Shown in pieces: positions 22,900 through 33,400 of a DNA stretch of 64,000 nt. Under the pieces are notes generated by a model. It was not told the origin of the DNA and did no database searches. It saw nothing but the letters and a program-made list of their open reading frames with translations. This stretch comes from Prorocentrum cordatum (lineage: Eukaryota > Sar > Dinophyceae > Prorocentrales > Prorocentraceae). Position 1 is the first letter of the stretch; each line of letters starts with the position of its first letter. The translations under genes and the position numbers were made by a program. The DNA is taken from NCBI GenBank assembly GCA_963575745.1, contig CAUYUJ010008102.1, forward strand, positions 47,501-111,500, in the 5' to 3' direction.

Positions 22900-24180
22900 A
22901 GAGGGGAGCTGATTCCTCGCAGTACTCTGGAGCAGGTTTTGTGTCAGTTCGGAGCGGTTTCGGAGAGAGAGCGGTTCCACCTTACCTCTGGTTTGTTTGG
23001 CCACCCCCAGAGTGTGCTCCCGCCCCCTAAGTCCGACAGTAGAACCGAGGAGGATGATGGTATCCAGTTTCAGTTTTTTCCTGAAAACTTCGCGGCTGAA
23101 GGCATGGAGATGCCCCGCGACGGCCGCCGCCAGATGTGGGGCCACGTTTTCCTTGATGGCTCGTGTTCGCGACGGGTGGTCCGCAGCTCGAATCGGGCTG
23201 GTTGGGGTTTAGCGATGATGGGCCCCCAGTCGAATCTTTTAGCTTGGAGCTGGGGCCCCGTGTGGGACAGTTGCCCCCAGACTCCCCAGGCAGGAGAATT
23301 CTCGGCTTATGCCATGGCGTGCGCTTTCCTGTCTGCACCAGCTATTCTGTATTCAGATTGCCAAAATGTAGTCTCCATGCACGGCATGGCCCGACATCAA
23401 CAGATCTCACCCAAGCGTCCTTATGCGGGTCTCGTGACTCAGGGTCGTTCTCTTGGGGGAAAATGGACGCTTGGGTGTGAGAAAGTGCCTGCGCATCTTC
23501 CCATCGACGATCCAGAGATCGACGATGATGAGCGTTTTCGAAGGATAGGGAATGATTTCGCCGATAAGGCCGCCAAGCTGGGAGCTGAGTCCCACCAGGC
23601 GCCGTCGGAGGAGGTAGCTAACGTATGCACTACTCTTGTGAATTCGGCTCTCATGACGGTCAGACTGTGCGCAGCTCTTCTGCCACTATGGCCGCGCACG
23701 GACCTCTCCCGTGCCTCGTGGTCTGCCCCCGCTCAGGCCCCCCGCTCCTCTGCCTCGCCTCATCGGTGGGAGTGGCTCGGGCCTCCTGGAGGGGACCAAC
23801 GTTTCTGGATCTGTCAAGGGTGCCTCAGGACGTCGCGCAACGCCGCCGACAAAGAGCCTGCCCCTGGACACTGTTCCGATTCTATGAGAGTGGATGTTCG
23901 GCGGCTTAGAGATTTAAACCACAAGTGTATCCTCCTGGATTGTTCGAACGGTTCGTTTGTTGTCGTTTGTACGGTGTGCCAGAGATACACTAGTGGAGCC
24001 CGCCTTGCATCTCTCAACAAGACTTGTCCAGGGCAGAAAGTTTCGGTTTACAACTCTGACGCTTGGAATAAGATTTGTAAGGGACTCCATCCCAAAGCGA
24101 AAGGGGTCACCTTACTCTCTGACACTTACAGTGTGCTTTAAGCATGCAGCGAGAGCCAAAGTGCTCAAAAAAAAATCCTC
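22900..24180 (+). mobile_element. 5'-truncated LINE tail with RNase H and A-rich 3' end
   Basis: Only the last part of a retroelement is present: one open frame with an RNase H domain, then a run of nine A at about 24170, which grades directly into TCC triplets. No reverse transcriptase lies upstream; the element instead starts next to repeat R1. It lies tail to tail with the minus-strand glycosyltransferase gene. Confidence 0.7.
22939..24141 (+). CDS. LINE C-terminal RNase H domain protein
   Basis: An intact frame of 400 codons ending in TAA. The RNase HI fold is indicated by HVFLDGSCS followed by GWGLAMM (first Asp, about residue 73), AGEFSAYAMA (Glu, about 122), ILYSDCQNVV (second Asp, about 139) and GNDFADKAAKLGA (last Asp, about 210). 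After it comes a tail with CQGC (about 289) and CTVC pairs that may bind zinc. In non-LTR elements this domain removes RNA from the RNA/DNA hybrid. The start codon is arbitrary because the element is truncated and translation would normally begin upstream in the reverse transcriptase. The frame is undamaged, so the insertion may be fairly young. Confidence 0.75.
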   Translation: MCQFGAVSERERFHLTSGLFGHPQSVLPPPKSDSRTEEDDGIQFQFFPENFAAEGMEMPRDGRRQMWGHVFLDGSCSRRVVRSSNRAGWGLAMMGPQSNLLAWSWGPVWDSCPQTPQAGEFSAYAMACAFLSAPAILYSDCQNVVSMHGMARHQQISPKRPYAGLVTQGRSLGGKWTLGCEKVPAHLPIDDPEIDDDERFRRIGNDFADKAAKLGAESHQAPSEEVANVCTTLVNSALMTVRLCAALLPLWPRTDLSRASWSAPAQAPRSSASPHRWEWLGPPGGDQRFWICQGCLRTSRNAADKEPAPGHCSDSMRVDVRRLRDLNHKCILLDCSNGSFVVVCTVCQRYTSGARLASLNKTCPGQKVSVYNSDAWNKICKGLHPKAKGVTLLSDTYSVL

Positions 24181-24369
24181 CTCCTCCTCCTACATGGGAC
24201 AATAGGACCTGCTGGCCCACGCTGTCCCGCACTCCGCTCCTGCATGTGAGAATCGTCTGGGTCAGAGCTGGGACATCACCGCAGGAGGCGCGCACAGAAG
24301 CACACCACGCCAAGCAAGACGCTGAGACAAAACGCACTGCCCGATGACACGAGCCGAACTGCTGGGCAC

Positions 24370-25681
24370 ACCGCGCCCGCACGGGAGGGCGAGAGAAGGA
24401 CAGAGGGACGATGCGCTCCTCGATGTCCGTGTAGCACATGTCCACCCTCGAGGCGTCGACGCCGCTCCAGTCCTCGCAGACGTCTGGCGACGTGGTGTCG
24501 GATAACATGAGGCAGGGATCGAGCCAAACAATGCTTTCGCTTCCGTTGCGTTTTCGAACTCCTTCGTTCTGTCGCCGTCCTGCCTTTGCTGCGAAACGGG
24601 TTCGAAACAAAAACGGTCCACGAAATTGCCAAAACATCGTTTATCTCGAGCCCTGCGATGAGGTTGTTCATCATGAACTGGCGGTGGCCCTTGTGAGCGT
24701 TTGCCAGGCTCCAGCCGAACATGTCAACGTAGTAGCCACTGGGCGAATGTTCGTGCAGGCGTGCGGTGATGCTGGCCCACCCAGGCGCAAGCCAGTCCCA
24801 ATCGTCCCGGTGAGCTATGTATGGCACCCCGCTGGCATGAAACGTGCCCATCTCGTACTTTGTAAATCCTCTGCAGCCTGACTCTCCATTCGCGTCGCCA
24901 CTGCATACCCAAGTCAGAAAGTCGTCATCGCTCAGATTGCCTCCACCGAAATCCAAATGCCAGGGAGAGGAGCCATTGCCGCCGAATCCAGTTGCCCCCA
25001 CCGGCACAACTATGCCATATCGCTGAGCAACAACGACGCCCTTCTGCACTCGAGAAGGTGCTGGTTCCTTCCACTCGAGAGGAAGCACCGATGTGTCCAG
25101 CTTCGCTGTTAGAGGCCTCACAAAGACAAAGTCAGGATCCACCACTGCAACGACGTCCCTGGCTGGTCCCGAACTGCTGTACCACTGCTGGAAACCAAAC
25201 GGCTTGCTCAGCCACTCAGACCTCGCGTCGTTGAAGCGCTGGACGAAATACTGGGTAAACTGCTCGGGCCAGTTCAGAACCCTGTGGCGCTCCTGCAGGT
25301 GAGCCCGCTCTTCATCTGAGCATCCTAATATTATGGCCGTAATGGGACCACGCTACCCCACCAGGCGGGCAGAATGGAACAGCATCTCGTGCTGCCACAA
25401 ATTAAACGGACGGCAGTCTAAGGTGAACGTGACGTGAACCTCGTCGCCGGGGTCGCCCCGGTGAGGCCGATCCTGGGATGGCTCCCCCTGGGCGGCGGCC
25501 ACCGATTGCAGGAGCACCGTAGCATCGGCGACAATGTGCTCCTGGACAGGAGGAGCAGGAGCAAGAGGAGGAGGAGGAGGAAGAAGACGACGACGAGGCC
25601 GAGGAGGATACAGTCCTCAGCGGCTCCAGCAGCGCCCGCAAGGGACAAGCTAACTAAGGCGGCAACGCCAAAGAAATTCAT
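24370..25681 (-). CDS. SERGT/HPAT-like peptidyl glycosyltransferase, with premature stop
   Basis: Start ATG at 25681 is chosen because it opens a signal peptide (MNFFGVAALVSLSLAGAAGA). Exon 1 (25681-25616) joins exon 2 at 25541 in frame after removing a 74-bp GA-AG intron made mostly of TCC triplets. Exon 2 reads EHIVADATVLLQS, DEVHVTFTLDCRPFNLWQHE, GPITAIILGCSDEER, VVAVVDPDFVFVRPL (DPD metal/nucleotide-sugar motif), VPYIAHRDDWDWLAPGW and GYYVDMFGWSLANAH, the pattern of serine O-galactosyl- and hydroxyproline O-arabinosyltransferases of the secretory pathway. A foldback element (24513-24655) then interrupts it; beyond it LMLSDTTSPDVCEDWSG continues in frame if the element and one target-site copy are removed. 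A TAG at 25355-25353 lies in VG-stop-RGPIT, where a CAG (Gln) codon one base away would read smoothly, so this copy may be dead. The 3' end is uncertain. Confidence 0.7.
24513..24655. mobile_element. Foldback element, family F3, copy 1, inside glycosyltransferase gene
   Basis: A 143-bp inverted-repeat element. The left arm on the plus strand is CAGGGATCGAGCCAAACAAT; the other arm in reverse complement is CAGGGCTCGAGATAAACGAT. Flanking 8-mers ACATGAGG and CGATGAGG are a diverged target-site duplication. The 151-bp shift is not a multiple of three, so the element must be spliced for the gene to be read. Its 5' edge on the gene strand can use a GC donor, but no AG lies at the 3' edge. Other copies: 32648 and 56876. 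Confidence 0.8.
25542..25615 (-). other. 74-bp intron, GA-AG, built from TCC microsatellite
   Basis: The donor is GCTGAG then GACTGTATCC; the acceptor is TCCTGTCCAG then GAGCAC. Phase 0 on both sides. The microsatellite serves as the polypyrimidine tract. Removal joins the signal peptide to the catalytic part in one frame. Confidence 0.65.
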
Positions 25682-25689
25682 GGGTGCAT

Positions 25690-26270
25690 ATGCCAATGGA
25701 TGGATTAAATGTGTTGTGGTACCGGTGGGTGTTTGAATGCTGGTGCTCGCACCATTTGGCCAGTGGCTACGGTGAGGGGCATGAATAGGCGGAGAAGCGT
25801 CGGGAGGAACTCGAGGAGGTTTCAAAACCTAGCACCCGATTGGACCACAATTTCAAGAAGCACTTTTCCTTAGTCAACGGCGCAGACTAATATCAGAACG
25901 AATGACGACGGACCAAGGAGGCTCGACCAATCGACGTGCAGCTTTACCGGCTGAATCTTGAGGCTGCAAGCTTCCAGCGAACAATCCAAGGAACCTCTAG
26001 CTGATCCTGACACTCTCGTACTATAATTGTCTGGGTCACGCTCTCCCCTACCATGTTCGCCGATTATTCCGTTCTAACCATTTCTCTCTCTCTCTCTCTG
26101 TTTCTCACTCTCCCGTCTCTCCCCAAACACCTCTTCCATATCCTCTCTCGGCTCACGTCCGTCCTCTGTCGCACTTCACATGCTATGTGTGCCACCGTGC
26201 TGCCAGGCACTCAGCGGAGCGTCCTGATGCCCCTTCGATTCCGCAATATGGGATGTTGCAGCGCTCTTCA
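25690..26270. other. Upstream region of the glycosyltransferase, no gene seen
   Basis: Mixed sequence 5' of the minus-strand gene. It contains a CT-rich tract at 26082-26110. No promoter element or spliced-leader site could be identified. Confidence 0.4.
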
Positions 26271-26274
26271 AGAG

Positions 26275-26655
26275 CCCTGGAGGAGGAGGAGGAGGAGGAG
26301 GAGGAGGAAAAGGAGGAGGAGGAGGAGGAGGAGGAAAAGGAGGAGGAGGAGGAGGAGGAGGAGGAGGAGGAGGAGGAGGAGGAGGAGGAGGAGGAGGAGG
26401 AGGAGGAGGAGGAGGAGGAGGAGGAGGGGGAGGAGGAGGAGGAGGAGGAGGAGGAGGAGGAGGGGAGGAGGAGAGGAGGAGGAGGAGGAGGAGGAGGAGG
26501 AGGAGGAGGAGGAGGAGGAGGAGGAGGAGGAGGAGGAGGAGGAGTGGGAGGAGGAGGAGTCGAGCGTGCGGAGGAGGAGGAAGAGGAGGAGGAGGAGGAG
26601 GAGGAGGAAGAGAAGGAGGAGGAGTGGGAGGAGAAGGGGGAGGAGGAGGAGGAAA
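26275..26655. repeat. GGA microsatellite, about 380 bp
   Basis: GGA/GAG triplets with few AAA, GGG and TCG interruptions. Frames are poly-Arg, poly-Glu or poly-Gly on one strand and poly-Leu, poly-Ser or poly-Pro on the other. Confidence 0.97.
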
Positions 26656-26875
26656 TCCAGGGCTGTCCTGGGCGCTCCCGAGCACTCCTGGGGCGTGCCG
26701 CGCGACTCCCTCGAGAGACCTCGGTGGCAGGGCTGGGGAGGCAACCTCTCCAGCGTGCCTGAAAACGTGCCTAAGGGAGTCAGGACCAGCACCTCGGCAC
26801 TGAACATCTGGAGGTGTCTTAGTGATGCTGACCGTGTCGCCTTGCTTGTCTCACAAGCCAGAGGAAGGGGTGACG

Positions 26876-26877
<2 letters not shown>

Positions 26878-26922
<45 letters not shown>

Positions 26923-27054
26923 GAGGGGAATGGGGGAAGGGGGAAGAGGCGAGGGAGAGGGGGAAGGAGAAGGGGGAGAGGGGGAGGGGGAAGGGGGACG
27001 AGGGGGGATGAGAGAGGGAGACAGAGGGATATAGAGAGAGGGACACACGGGAAC

Positions 27055-27085
<31 letters not shown>

Positions 27086-27245
27086 AGACGAAGAGAGAGG
27101 AACAACGAGTAACAGGGGAAGGAAGCTACAGATAGAGGGAGGCAGACTTGGGGACAGACAGAGAGAGGGACAGAAAGAGAGAGAGAGAGAGAGCGACAGA
27201 TCTAGAGACAGAGAGAGAGGGAGGCACGGACAGAGAGGAACATGT
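26878..27245. repeat. GA dinucleotide and GGGGA tracts
   Basis: AGAGAG runs at 26880-26920, 27055-27080 and 27165-27200 alternate with GGGGGA/GAGGGG purine words. No gene. Confidence 0.93.
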
Positions 27246-27968
27246 AAGTACAACAGCGGAATCAGAGAAGGAAAGGCGGGCGCAAAAACGGAAGAAGAGT
27301 GACGAGACGAGACACAACTATAGAGGAGAAAGAGGGGGAGGGAGGAAGATGAGGTCGAGCACGGCGACGAGGAGAAGAAACCATACACCCAACATCAGAG
27401 GCGACCGTGATGGCGAACATGGCACGCACAATGAAATCGATGAGGAGGAAAAGCGAGTAAGACGAAGAGAAGCAACAACAATTGTATGAACACGGCCAGG
27501 ATGGAGGAACATCGAAGACGAACAACACAGGCTGCCGATGTGCTGACCCACCGTCAAGGTCCACAGATCGAATGCTCAATATCGCGAGCATGCGCCGCAG
27601 GAATTATGTGGCGTTTCGGGGGGAGCTGCTTCGGCCTTACGGGCAGCCAACCTCATATGCCGTACGCCACACACGCCGTCCCATACCTTGCGAATGTCTC
27701 ACGCTACAAATATCATGTGCAGTCCGATCCAAGCAAGGACGGGCTAACGGCGATGTGGCTGAAGGGTGATGGTGGGAAACGACCTACAGGAAATCACTAA
27801 TCACACTGTCCTACATTTCCTATCTGCGAATGGATCGAGCGAACACGACACGGCGAATTTCACGAAAGCGCGAGCCACGCGTTCCCACATTACCAACGCC
27901 TACACCGCTGTTGCCTACATCGCTGTTTGCCCGTCTACGGCCGATGCACGGCACAAAGCCCTCGAAAC
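27246..27968. other. Mixed sequence, no gene supported
   Basis: Unique sequence between purine and CA repeats. Several short frames overlap on both strands; none shows motifs or splice sites I would trust. Confidence 0.45.
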
Positions 27969-28001
<33 letters not shown>

Positions 28002-28003
28002 GC

Positions 28004-28036
<33 letters not shown>

Positions 28037-28215
28037 CACAATCACACAAACACACACACACACAAACACACACACGCACGCACGCACGCACGCACGCATA
28101 TATACACACACACACGCACACGCACACGCACACGCACACGCACACGCACACGCACACACACACATACACACACACACACACACGCACGCACGCACGCACG
28201 CACGCGCACGCACAC
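27969..28215. repeat. CA / CACG / CG microsatellite
   Basis: Alternating purine-pyrimidine sequence: CACACA, CGCGCG, then CGCA and CACG tetramers throughout about 245 bp. A strong candidate for left-handed (Z) DNA. Confidence 0.95.
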
Positions 28216-28712
28216 ATCCCAAAAGCATTGCTGGGAGGGGCGGAAGAAAGGGATGACGGTCCCCTCGCCCCTAGCGGGCGCTGAAAAGCCTGCTGCCCAC
28301 GTTTTTACAAGGGGACGGTGTACGCGCCCCGCTCATGTATCAACACCGCGTGCGAAGGATGCGTCGAAACGGACCAGTGGTTGTACGCGGGCGGTCTCAT
28401 TCGAGCCCGAGCTAGGACACGATGGAACACCAAAAACTGCAAGCGGTGCGCCTGCATGGGCCAAATGTCTCATGCGGGTGGGCAATATCACAGGATTCCT
28501 GGTTGGAACCCAAGTGCGAGAGGTGCCTTGAAATCCCGCGGAGACCCCCTCAAGGCCCACAAATCCTCAGAGGCAGGGTAACCCTGAGGCCACCATGTTC
28601 AGTCTCTTGGACTTTCAAAGCCTCAGGCCCCCGAGTCAAAGGATTTTTTGGCCTTTTTGGGGCCGGCGGAAATTCGCCGCGTGACCGCCCCTAAGGGCCC
28701 AAATCGTTCCTG
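28216..28712. other. Mixed sequence, no gene supported
   Basis: Short frames only; no recognisable domain. Confidence 0.45.
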
Positions 28713-28775
28713 ATGGGGGAGAGAAGGAGGAGGAGGAGGAGGAGGAGGAAAAGAAGGAGGAGGAGGCGGAAAACT

Positions 28776-28823
<48 letters not shown>

Positions 28824-28845
28824 CGGATGATAATGATGATGATGG

Positions 28846-28884
<39 letters not shown>

Positions 28885-29130
28885 GGATGATGATGATGAT
28901 GATGATGATGGGGAGGAGGAGGAGGAGGAGGAGCAGGAGGAAGAGGAGGAGGAGGAGGAGGAGGAAGGGAGGAGGAGGAGGACGAGAAAGGAGTAGGAAC
29001 GCATAGGGGGGAGACGAGAAGAAGGAGGAGGAGATGGAAGAGGAGGACTATGGGGATAATGGGAGGAGAAAAACTATAAAGAGGAGGAGGAGGAGGAAAA
29101 GGAGGAAGAGGAGGAGGAGGAATACGACCA
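28713..29130. repeat. GGA, GAT, GGA microsatellites
   Basis: GGA triplets (28723-28765), GAT triplets (28776-28910), then GGA/GAA triplets with unique interruptions to 29130. Confidence 0.95.
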
Positions 29131-29644
29131 CATCGAGGCCCCGAAGGCTCGCCGAACTCGGCGAGATCGCTCGTGCAGCAAAACTCTCATGTATAGATCG
29201 GGGCAAGGCATATGTGGGTCCGTGGCTAGCAGGGATGCGAAAGCTCGCATAGCGCGGGTGCGAAAGCGGGGCCCGAGCAGCACTCAAGCAGGGCGTGTGC
29301 GTTTGGCTCGGTTGATCCCAATCACAACGAAGGTGAAACCCTTGGTTTTCCCGGATGGTCCTCTCGAGCGAAGCTGGATCCCCTGGATGTCCTGGAGGGT
29401 CCTCTCTGCCCATGACTCTCATCATCGGTGGGATCAAATTCCTAAGATTTGGGCCGCCTCTTCGCCGGCCTGGACGCCAAAGGGACATCGCGGGCCGCCT
29501 CTGGGAGCGGACGCCAAAGGGATATCAGAAGCACTGCTGCTGCTGGAGACGGCACGGATCGCAGGGGGAGGCTCAGCGAAGAGAGGGGGAGAACTCGACC
29601 TGGCGAAGCAAACGGGCCGACTCATATCTCCGAGTGCGAGAGGG

Positions 29645-30406
29645 CGTCGACCCAGCGCGAGAGCTCCTCCTCCAGCCACCCTGGGGGGATACGCCTGCGT
29701 GGATCCCCCCCTTCCCCTCGTTCCCGATGGCCGCCAGCACGGCGGGGCGCAGCTCCCAGGTCCTCATCGCGATGATGAGCTTCGCGTCGGTGTCCTTGTA
29801 GCACTTCTCTAGACGCAGTCGTCAGACTTCTTTTTCGATGTCCTCTCGTTGCAGCCCTGGAGGGACCTCGTCCATCCCGCCGCCGTCGGAGCCGTTGATC
29901 TTCGTCAGCCGCTGCCCCAGGGCCACCTTCGTCTTGGCGCCGATGTCGCACTGCGACGGCGCTTCGATGAACGTCGCCGCGAGGCTGGCCGTCAGGGGGG
30001 CGAAGCTCTTCAGCGCGGCGGCCGAGTCGGACGCCTTGCGCGCCGACGCGACCTGGTTGCGGAAGCTGTCGGCCTCGTCTCCGACCGCGACGTTGATCGG
30101 GCGGGCCGCGTTGGTGCGGCGCGCGTTCTGCAAGGCCAGCTTGCGCGGAGTCAGGGGGAGCGCGGTGGCGTTATTGTCCTTCAGCGTCCACTGCTTGTCC
30201 GTGCGTTGGCCCCTGCGGCGACGGCCTCCTCGGCGCCGCCTCCCCCCGCCCCTGCCCGTGTCGCCCTTCTCGGCCTCCTTCGCCTCCGGCTCCGCGCTGG
30301 ACATGCTTCCGCCGCCGCCGCTGCCAGACTTGTCCGATGACTTCGGGATGCGCCAACTCGCCCGCGATTTCTCCATCGGCGCGGCGCGCAGGTTGCGCTG
30401 CGCCAT
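29645..30406 (-). pseudogene. Unknown protein with in-frame TGA and a frame change
   Basis: The minus strand from about 30406 reads a low-complexity basic N-terminus (GGGRRRRGGRRRRGQRTDKQ) and then well-structured sequence: LPLTPRKLALQNARRTNA, DEADSFRNQVASARKASDSA, GAKTKVALGQRLTKINGSDG and PPGLQREDIEKEV. A TGA at about 29824 stops it, but the same frame continues RLRLEKCYKDTDAKLIIAMR and TWELRPAVLAAIGNEGKGG. After a frame change at about 29695 it ends PPGWLEEELSRWVDALSHSE. I do not recognise the family. The simplest reading is a decaying copy of a repeated dinoflagellate gene; a small intron over the TGA cannot be excluded. Confidence 0.4.
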
Positions 30407-31190
30407 GCGGCGCGGCAGGGCGCGCGGGCACCGCGGGCGTTGACGGCCCTCGCGTTGGGCCCAAGGTAGGTGCCGAGGGCGTAGCGGTCGGAGCGGTTAC
30501 CGCAAGCCGAACTCTCGGTCGCCGAGCTGGTAGTTCTCCAGCAGGAGGCGGGGGCGGCGCCAGCAGGCGCCGCGAGGCGCGTTGAACCTCGGCGCGTGCA
30601 CTCGCGGTGTCGGCGGGGGACCACGGTGGCCGCGACGACGGCGCGACTGAGGGATGCGCGACACCAGGCCGGCTCGAGGAGCTTCCAGACTCGCGGAAGG
30701 GGGCCTGACGCTGGCGATCCTCCGACACCTGGGCGCATGGGCGAACGCGGACCCCGGTGGGCCCCCACTCGCATGCACGGCGAGTCTGTTTTGGTACGCG
30801 CCGAGCCTGGAGCCAGCAACGACGGCGACGACGCGCGGCGCGGTCGACGCTCGCAAACGCAGTCCAGCATATCAAGCATGTGTTGTCTAGCGCGACGGTC
30901 GTTGAGATCGGGCGTCGCCCATGTCCGGGGGCCCGGGGCTGTGCCCGGTGAATCGTGAGCTTGTGCAACGTGTCAAAACGCATCGTGCAGCCTTCGATTC
31001 CGCGCGACAGCCTGGTCTCACCATCGTCGGAGTCGTTCTGGACCTCCTCATTACGGGGAAGACTTCGCGAAACCGTGAAGGTCCCCAGGGGGGCACGCCT
31101 TAGAGGGAGATCCTGCTCGCAAAGCTCGGGAATCGCACGCGCGAGAAGCAGGCTTAGCATGCTCGTCGCAAAATACATCTCACGCGACAA

Positions 31191-31206
31191 GGGGGGGGGG
31201 GGGGGG
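31191..31206. repeat. Homopolymer of 16 G
   Basis: An uninterrupted G run in otherwise unique sequence. It may be a sequencing-length uncertainty, so frames crossing it are unreliable. Confidence 0.9.
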
Positions 31207-31759
31207 CATTCATCATTGAGGCGTTCCCCGACGGGGCGATGATGAAGGCGTGTTAAATCGCCCCGAAACTGGCGGCGCACCCACGGGCGGACATTCGACC
31301 CCACGCTAAGCAGGCCGTGATCATCAGTGGGTCGGGACACGTGGCCTTGGTCAACTGTCTTCTCAATTGCGCGCTGTCCAAAAGTTGCCGCAAGAGAATG
31401 GGAATGATGATGAACGGGCTCGAGCACTATCTGCCGCCGCCATGGCGGCCGTCGAATCAGCAGCTAGATCGCTGTGAAGGCCGTCGACCAGGTGCTCGAA
31501 GACTCGTCGGGTTGTCCACGACTGGTGCTGGCCTGACTCGGACTCGGTGCTAGCTCGACCCATAGCCATGGCTGGACTCCGATCTACACGCGATACTTCA
31601 CCCGGGAGAACACCGCGCGACTCCAGCCCCGACCAGGCGCGGCCCGCGACATTCGCAAGAGAAGTCATTCGCTGACTTCTCATGGGCGCAGGCGGGGTAA
31701 GACAGCGAGACAAAATGCACCACCCGATGTTGCAAGACCGCGCCCTCTCCGCGACCCCC

Positions 31760-32060
31760 CTATGACTGGCCCCCCCGATTGACAGACCCTCTCAGATGAA
31801 GAAGGTCACTGACAGAATTCCCACTGTTCTGCTTCTCAGCCTGCTGAGTTGCATGTGATGTAGCGAGCTTCAGAAGAGCGTCTCGCTTATCCAAGTTATG
31901 CACATGACCTCCTTGTTCCAATTGCTCATTCAGGGAACTGTTATCTATGGCGTCAAGGGCGAGGTCCCGCCTGGGCGCGCCGTCGGGGATACTCGTAACT
32001 GCCATGAGGTCGTCGATGAAGCCGCCCACGGAAAGGCCCTGGATCTTTCGGGCGAAAGGG
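31760..32060 (-). pseudogene. Possible reverse-transcriptase fragment
   Basis: The minus strand reads KIQGLSVGGFIDDLMAVTSI, then LNEQLEQGGHVHNLDKRDAL. The FIDD core, a hydrophobic residue after it and a downstream G..HN..K pattern resemble the palm domain C and following helix of non-LTR reverse transcriptases. Only about 90 residues are visible and the flanks are shifted in frame or unrelated, so this is at most a remnant. Confidence 0.35.
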
Positions 32061-32647
32061 CAGCTGACCTGGAAAAAAAGGGACCAGCGACTTCATGCGC
32101 CTGGGTGTTCCACCGAATCATTGGACCACAAAAACTACACGCGAAGAACTCGGGTTCGCTGGACTCCCCACCCACCCCCAAACCAAACAAAAAAGTCGGC
32201 AGCGCGCGCAGACTTCGATCGGCAGCGTCGATGCGATTCGCAGCCTGCTCGCGCGAGTGGTCAGTATAGTCATGCGGCGACGGGGCTCGCTCCTCCAATT
32301 GCGTCTGAGCTTACAAGGCGCGCAGCTTCCACCGACGAATTTGTGAAATTCTCGCGAGGCCTTCGCGCCGACGTGCTCTAATTCCCCCACGAGCCCAGTC
32401 TGGAAACGCATCTTCGCAACAATAACCAAAGACCCCGACGCGCGCATAGAGCCTCTACCATGGGCAAAACAATGCATCATTCTCAGGCACGCGCCGATGC
32501 CCTCTATAGGGTCCCCCGCGGGCTCTGTGTTTATTGCTTATGAGGATGCCGCGATTGGCGCAGGCATGCCGAGGCAGCTGTCGCGCGCATCTAACACGAG
32601 CTAGGAGAGCCGGCATAGCAACAGGGCCGTGAGACAAGGCATCATTA

Positions 32648-32781
32648 CAGGGCTGAACGTAAACGGTGTTTTTCGTTTTCGTTTTCCCTCGTTCTGTCTT
32701 CAATCCACCTTTGCCGCAAAACGAAGTCGAAACGAAGACGGCCCACGAAATCACATAACGCATCGTTTAGGTCCGGCCCTG
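32648..32781. mobile_element. Foldback element, family F3, copy 2
   Basis: A 134-bp element. Left arm CAGGGCTGAACGTAAACGGT; right arm in reverse complement CAGGGCCGGACCTAAACGAT. The 8-bp flanks CATCATTA and CATCAGTA are a clear target-site duplication. It lies just downstream of the coding-like minus-strand stretch at 32.8-33.4 kb. Confidence 0.85.
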
Positions 32782-32794
32782 CATCAGTACTCAA

Positions 32795-33400
32795 TCCTCC
32801 CAAGAGACGCTCGCCAGGTCGACGAGCACGTGACCGTGGGGGGTCGGGGCCAAGCCCAAAGAATAGTCGGCGTCGTTGTGGCCGATTCCTGCCGCAGGTA
32901 ATCCAGGACTGCCCAAGAAACGGGGCCTCGAAATCATGAAGGTAATCTCCAAAATCCAAGACCGCGGGGGGCCGTAGCGCCGGTGGCGCTGTCCAAGGAC
33001 TCGTTTATACATACAACGCACATCATCCAGGTTTTGGACAACGTCCTCATTCGAAGGCTCCTCGCACCGTATACCTATGAGACGAACGTCTTCATCAGGG
33101 GTGGCCAACAGTCGCTGCGCCGCTGCAAAGTCCCGAGTCCACGCGCACTGCCCGAAACTTCATGCGCTGCCAATCCACGCCCCACCCAAGGAGAAGAGAG
33201 ATCTCCGATAACAGATGCGGCAAGCGGCCGAGCAGATGAGAGGGAGAGGTACAAACGCTTACGTACTCCTGTGCGTGTTCCTGCGCATACACGTGCAAGT
33301 TCAGCCACGCGCGCAGTCTCTCGTCGTTTCCATGCCGCACGTAACTCTTGTTCAACACTACGTCTCCACCACTCATTTTCCACTCCTCGCATGTATTGAT
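32795..33400 (-). CDS. Coding-like stretch, unknown protein
   Basis: On the minus strand the sequence first reads DERLRAWLNLHVYAQEHAQE and LLSEISLLLGWGVDWQRMKF (33320-33150), then in another frame DFAAAQRLLATPDEDVRLIG, EEPSNEDVVQNLDDVRCMYK and RSWILEITFMISR (33135-32930). These are non-repetitive and helical, unlike the shadows around them, but need an intron or frameshift near 33140 to join. No family recognised. Confidence 0.3.

Noticed and set aside
29820-29830. Selenocysteine TGA in the unknown protein
   Set aside because: No SECIS-like hairpin or selenoprotein similarity could be seen; a decayed copy is simpler.
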